A DNA stretch of 64,000 nt from Lasiodiplodia sp. COLG20 (lineage: Eukaryota; Ascomycota; Dothideomycetes; Botryosphaeriales; Botryosphaeriaceae). The position numbers were made by a program, and so were the translations under genes. The stretch covers positions 372,001 to 436,000 of the forward strand of contig VNWV01000004.1 in assembly GCA_009801085.1 (NCBI GenBank), written 5' to 3'. Each line of letters opens with the position of its first letter. Positions within the stretch are counted from its first letter, which is position 1. This document shows, one piece after another, positions 60,401 through 64,000 of this stretch. Below the pieces are notes generated by a model. The model saw only the letters and a program-made list of their open reading frames with translations, ran no database searches and had not been told where the DNA came from.

Positions 60401-60965
60401 TGACGCCGGGCTTGCTCGTGTCGATGTAGACGGCGTGGTCCGCGGCCTCCTTGTCCAAGCGGATCTCGAGGAGCTTGTCATCGCGGGCGTACGCGGCAAT
60501 CTTGGCGGCGTACAGCGAATGGATGTGGTTCACAATGCTGCAGCAGTCGGGTCAGCAATGCGGCCGCATGGGGGCAGACAAGAGGGAGCTTACGCCTCGA
60601 CCGACTCGGTGGCAAAGTAGCTGTCGTCAATGCCGAGCTCATTGTAGAACCAATTGGTCTCGGACTCGACAAAGTCGGCCGGAATGAAGCCCTTCTCCTC
60701 AACCTGGTCCATGACCCTGCAATGTGTCAGTCGACTGCGAGATGCCGCCTGCTCTCCATCTCTAAGCGTACGTCTCCATCTGCTGCTCCTTGCCCTCGAA
60801 CTTTGGCGCGACATATCCGGGACCCTCCTCCTGCAACACGCGGTGATGTGTCGAGCCGGGAACGCTCAGGTGAGTGGGCTGGGGCGACGGTTGGCGGCCG
60901 GGCGTGCGGGTGAGGCTGTCCAGAAGCTTGTTCTGGACGCCGTTGGGAGGAGCGGTAGAGGCCAT
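57403..60965 (-). CDS. GDH2: NAD-specific glutamate dehydrogenase (large, catabolic)
   Basis: Oxidises glutamate to 2-oxoglutarate and ammonium; the yeast enzyme is mitochondrial, but no presequence is claimed here. Eight exons (60965-60772, 60716-60594, 60537-59997, 59938-59899, 59835-59590, 59539-57654, 57592-57492, 57436-57403) total 3165 nt, giving 1054 residues, the size of fungal Gdh2. Catalytic-domain marks are RFRDIARGGIRIVKSR, the lysine in GGSKGVILLDVRHQDK, and GPDENTADLVDWATEHARER with HDRYGMTTLSVREY. NAD-domain marks are DGSGVLVDPNGLDRDE, FVPCGGRPESI and YIVEGANLFIT. The last 34-nt exon was found from a TACTAAT branch site; it completes FAFFAFMNKRMA. A CGATAAG site lies about 112 bp upstream. 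Confidence 0.97.
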
Positions 60966-61638
60966 GTTGGCGGGTCGAAAGAGAGGACTGGCAGGTGTCT
61001 TGAGGGGGCGTGTCAGCGGGGCGCGGGGAGATTTAAAGCTTCGCAGTCAGACCTGTCTATCTATGCGCTGGACGGGCTTATCGCAGCGCGGTGACACGGA
61101 AACGAAAGCGACGAGGCGTGCAGGCGCACGAGAAGTAGCGGGTTGGCTTGCATCCCCCGGCGTCGCTCGGCGGGGCTTTAAATAGGTCTGGGGAAGCCTG
61201 TTCCTCTGCCGCTTTGCACCGGCACAACCTCGTCGTCCCCTGGGCCAAAAGCTCACGATGCGCGACTTTGGTACCTGGGACTAATCCACATTAAGCCCGC
61301 ATTGGCTCCGCTGGCGTCGCTGGCCCTGCACGGTCAGCGAGAATCGGAGCGGTCTCACCGGTCACATGGAGCACGGCATCCAGTCAGCGCTTTCGCGCTG
61401 TCATTGCATCGCTATGGCTGACTACTGCGTGCTCGTTTTCACGTAAGAATAACCCTCAAGTGCAAGAGTGAAGTCATGGGGCCGGCCGCTTTCTGCGGGG
61501 AAGACGACCGCGAGCGCCGCTGTTGCGCGGATAAGTGGACGCGCCCCACCTGCCGAGCGCCCTGACTCGCGCCATTCTGCCCCTCTGCCCAACCTTTTGC
61601 CCTCCTACTTCTCCCGCCTTTGACACACAACAACAAGC
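60966..61638. promoter_or_regulatory. GDH2 promoter / gamma-glutamyl phosphate reductase 3' flank
   Basis: 673 bp. It contains CTTATCG at 61077-61083 (CGATAAG on the GDH2 strand) and two TTTAAA stretches (near 61033 and 61177). No gene was seen. Confidence 0.45.
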
Positions 61639-63242
61639 TCACCCGCGCGCCGCTCTGAACTGCTGCAGCGCCTGCCACTCTTCTTCCGTGGCCGCGTACC
61701 GCTCCTGCTCGCCTACTGGCAGCCGCTGGTGCTTCCACGCCTTGCCCCCTGACCCGTACTCTGCCGATGCCTGCCCGTTGCCATTGAGGCGCCAGCGGTA
61801 GATCGTCAAGCCCTCAAGTCCTACGGGGCCCCGCGCATGGATCTTGTTGGTACTGATGCCCACCTCCGTGCCGAACCCGAACCGCTGCCCGTCCGCCATC
61901 CTGGTGCTGGTGTTCCAGAACACCGACGAACTGTCCACGCCGTCTTGGAACCGCTCGGCAATGGCCCGGTCCTGTGTCAGCACTGCGTCTGTGTGGTGCG
62001 ATGAGTGCTCGTTGATGTGAGCAATGGCCACGTCTGCTGCCTCCTCCGCGCTCGCCGCTCGCGCGATCGTCTTGACGGCAAGGATGAGGTCCAGGAACTC
62101 GGTTCTGAAATCCTGGTCCTCCGCATCCTGCAAGAACGCCGCTTGATGCTTGTCCAGCGACGATTCAAGCGCCGCCTTTGACGCCGCGTCACATCGTAGC
62201 CGAACGCCCTTGGCCAGCAGCCCCTCGGCAACGGCGGGCAAGACGGTGCTCAATGCGTCCTCGTCCACCAGCAGCGTCTCGACGCTGTTGCACGCCGCGG
62301 GGTAGCTCGTTTTGGCGTCGACGACGACCTTTACGGCCATGGGGACCGGGCAATCGGCCCGCAGGTAAATCGAGCACAAGCCGTCCGCGTGGCCGAGCAC
62401 AGGAATTTGCGTGCTTTTCTTGATCGAAGACACAAGCTCGTTGCTGCCGCGTGGGATGACGAGATCGATGTACTGGTCCAGCTCCAAAAGGGGCTTAATG
62501 GCATCCCTGGTCGTCACCAGCTGCAGGCAGTCGTTGGGCACCGCCGTGGTGGTGAGCGCCGTCGAGATGACGGTGGAGATGGCCTTGAAAGACTCGGTCG
62601 ACTCCTTTCCGCCTGTGTGACGTGAGCGATAGTGCCAGAGACGTAACCTGTGTCACGAACCTTTGAGGATGGCGGCATTTCCAGACTTGATGGCCAGAGA
62701 AGCAATGTTTGCAATGACCTCGGGGCGAGCCTCGAAAATAATGAGTAGCACACCGATGGGAGACGAGCGACGTTCGAGAACGAGGTCGTCGTCTAGCAGG
62801 GTCCGCACGTCGATCATGCCGACTACAGGTGGTCAACTCACGTGGTACTGTAAATATCGAGAACAACAGCGCAAAGACGGGCAGTGCAAAGACGAACTCA
62901 GTGCAAGAACGAACGCAATGCAAGATAAAGAATGCACATACGCGGGTCGTCCAGAAGTTTGACGTCGAGGATGCCCTGCAGCATGTCCTCGTACTTTCCC
63001 TTGCGGCCGAGGTCGAGGCGCTTGATCAGACTCTCCTTCAGCTCGCCGGATTGCGCGGCTTGGTTGGCGGCGGCCAGATCGCGGGCGTTCGCCGCCAGGA
63101 TGTCGTCGCGTGCGGCGGCCAGAGCATCGTGAATGGCTGTCAGGGCGTCGTTGCGAGCTTGGGCGGGCAGCACGGCGAGCGTGCGCGATGCCAGGCGAGC
63201 GGAGCGTGCAGCCTCCAAGGGGTCGGCGTTCGTCAGAGACAT
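61639..63242 (-). CDS. PRO2: Gamma-glutamyl phosphate reductase, proline biosynthesis
   Basis: The second step from glutamate to proline: NADPH-dependent reduction of gamma-glutamyl phosphate to the semialdehyde. Three exons (63242-62942, 62822-62661, 62612-61639) give 478 residues. The catalytic cysteine is Cys262 in [14 protein letters not shown]. Other marks are [54 protein letters not shown] and [20 protein letters not shown] with [16 protein letters not shown]. The second intron has the donor GTTCGT, also seen in NIF3. It is a separate reductase without a fused glutamate kinase, as in other fungi. It lies on the same strand as GDH2, 673 bp upstream of it, so two glutamate-consuming enzymes are neighbours. 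Confidence 0.96.
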
Positions 63243-63812
63243 GACTGGTTGGCGTGGTTAGGGACGACGAGCGCTCGGGCTGGGCCAGGTGCGGCTCACG
63301 TGGCAGGTGCAAGTCAAAAATAGCCGGAGCACAGGCGGGGCCCTGCTTGGTGCGGGGGATCGGTCAGAGGTGCTGCGGAGGGAAGTTGGCGCTCAGTCGT
63401 CGAGCATTTTTTTTCTTGGTGCGGTCAGGCGGGCGGGCCGAAGTCGCGCACGCGGAATCCGGGGAAAGTGTCGGTCTGGAGCGCGCCGCGAGTGGCTGGT
63501 TCAGCCTCCTCTTTTTCCATCTCTCCAGCCCCGACACTTTAGCAGCGTCCAACAGCGAGCCGGCGACGCCGCTGCCACGTCGCATGACGCCGGGCTGCCT
63601 AGTCTCAGCGTTCCTCTTAGAGGCAGCCCGGCGCTTTATGGCGTCGCTTGTGAAATGCGATGGCTGGTGGTGTGTCCTATAACAACCACTTGCTGCAAGA
63701 AACCTTCTTTTCCTGCGCCGCGTCACTCTGTGCATCATCCTTCTAGCTTGTCCATACTTCTTCTTTGAGCCTCCACTGCCTCCACTGTCGCTCCACCGTC
63801 TCCACCACCGAC
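63243..63812. promoter_or_regulatory. 570-bp divergent promoter region, PRO2 / GH16-like
   Basis: No gene is seen between the start codons. The 100 bp before 63813 is C/T-rich. Confidence 0.4.
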
Positions 63813-64000
63813 ATGAGAACGCCCACGTGCGCCACCACCGCCGCGGCGCTCGCATCCGCCGCTGTTCTGTTCTTCGGCAGCGCGAGCGCGCAGACCAACC
63901 CCGCGCTGGGGAGGTCTGTCAACATTGACTTTTCCGAGCAGTCCGACAGCTTCACGGCCAGCGGTCCCGTGTCCTACGGCTCCGATGGCGCCTCCTTCAC
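63813..64000 (+). CDS. Secreted protein, probable GH16 Crh-like cell-wall transglycosylase, cut by the window edge
   Basis: Only 62 codons are inside the window. Residues 1-27 are a clear signal peptide with a hydrophobic core and an ASAQ cleavage site. The mature start NPALGRSVNIDFSEQSDSFT followed by SYGSDGASFT resembles the beginning of Crh/Utr2-type GH16 enzymes, which link chitin to glucan in the wall. The cysteine-rich segment that often precedes this in Crh proteins is not visible. The catalytic ExDxE motif would lie beyond 64000, so family assignment is tentative. Secretion is well supported. Confidence 0.6.
   Translation, partial: MRTPTCATTAAALASAAVLFFGSASAQTNPALGRSVNIDFSEQSDSFTASGPVSYGSDGASF

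Overview
This 64 kb window is nuclear DNA of a filamentous ascomycete (Pezizomycotina). It is GC-rich and gene-dense, and almost every gene carries one to seven short introns of about 45-120 nt with GT..AG ends and CTGAC/TACTAAC-like branch sites. The gene set is typical of Pezizomycotina: vacuolar PEP4 protease, allantoinase, NCS-1, Snf5, Atg9, a homeodomain plus C2H2 regulator and a Crh-like GH16 at the right edge. Dothideomycetes or Eurotiomycetes seem likeliest, but the sequence alone does not settle this. No rRNA, tRNA, CRISPR array, intact transposon or secondary-metabolite core gene was recognised. I placed exon borders by reading splice sites and checking that every phase adds up, so most models are complete reading frames.

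Layout. 1-13 kb is nutrient handling: a partial Dal5-type permease (-), a POT/PTR2 peptide transporter (-), an SDR (+), an EI24/Rrt8-like membrane protein (-), an MCT-type MFS transporter (+) and vacuolar aspartic protease PEP4 (+). 13.5-26 kb: a small one-TM protein (-), SNF5 (-), VPS74/GOLPH3 (-), mitochondrial acyl carrier protein (-) head-to-head with the complex I 23 kDa subunit (+), and SURF6/RRP14 (-). 26-38 kb: two unrecognised proteins (+), a homeodomain/zinc-finger transcription factor (+) and ATG9 (-). 38-48 kb: COG6 (+), BolA (-), NIF3 (+), RPS28 (+), allantoinase (-) and an NTF2-like membrane protein (-). 48-56 kb: a TM9/EMP70 protein (-), NCS-1 (-), Mediator MED4 (+) and a sterol O-acyltransferase (+). 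57-64 kb: NAD-glutamate dehydrogenase (-), gamma-glutamyl phosphate reductase (-) and the first 188 bases of a secreted GH16-like protein (+).

How the genes relate. There is no operon or biosynthetic cluster. The clearest organisation is eight head-to-head gene pairs with 240-700 bp between start codons. Two of these pair functionally linked genes: ACP with the 23 kDa complex I subunit, and ATG9 with COG6. A second theme is nitrogen use: Dal5-like permease, peptide transporter, allantoinase with three GATA sites upstream, NAD-GDH, and proline synthesis. AT-rich, repeat-like gaps mostly lie between convergent genes. Two diverged copies of one palindromic, MITE-like repeat occur, at 15.1 and 34.4 kb.
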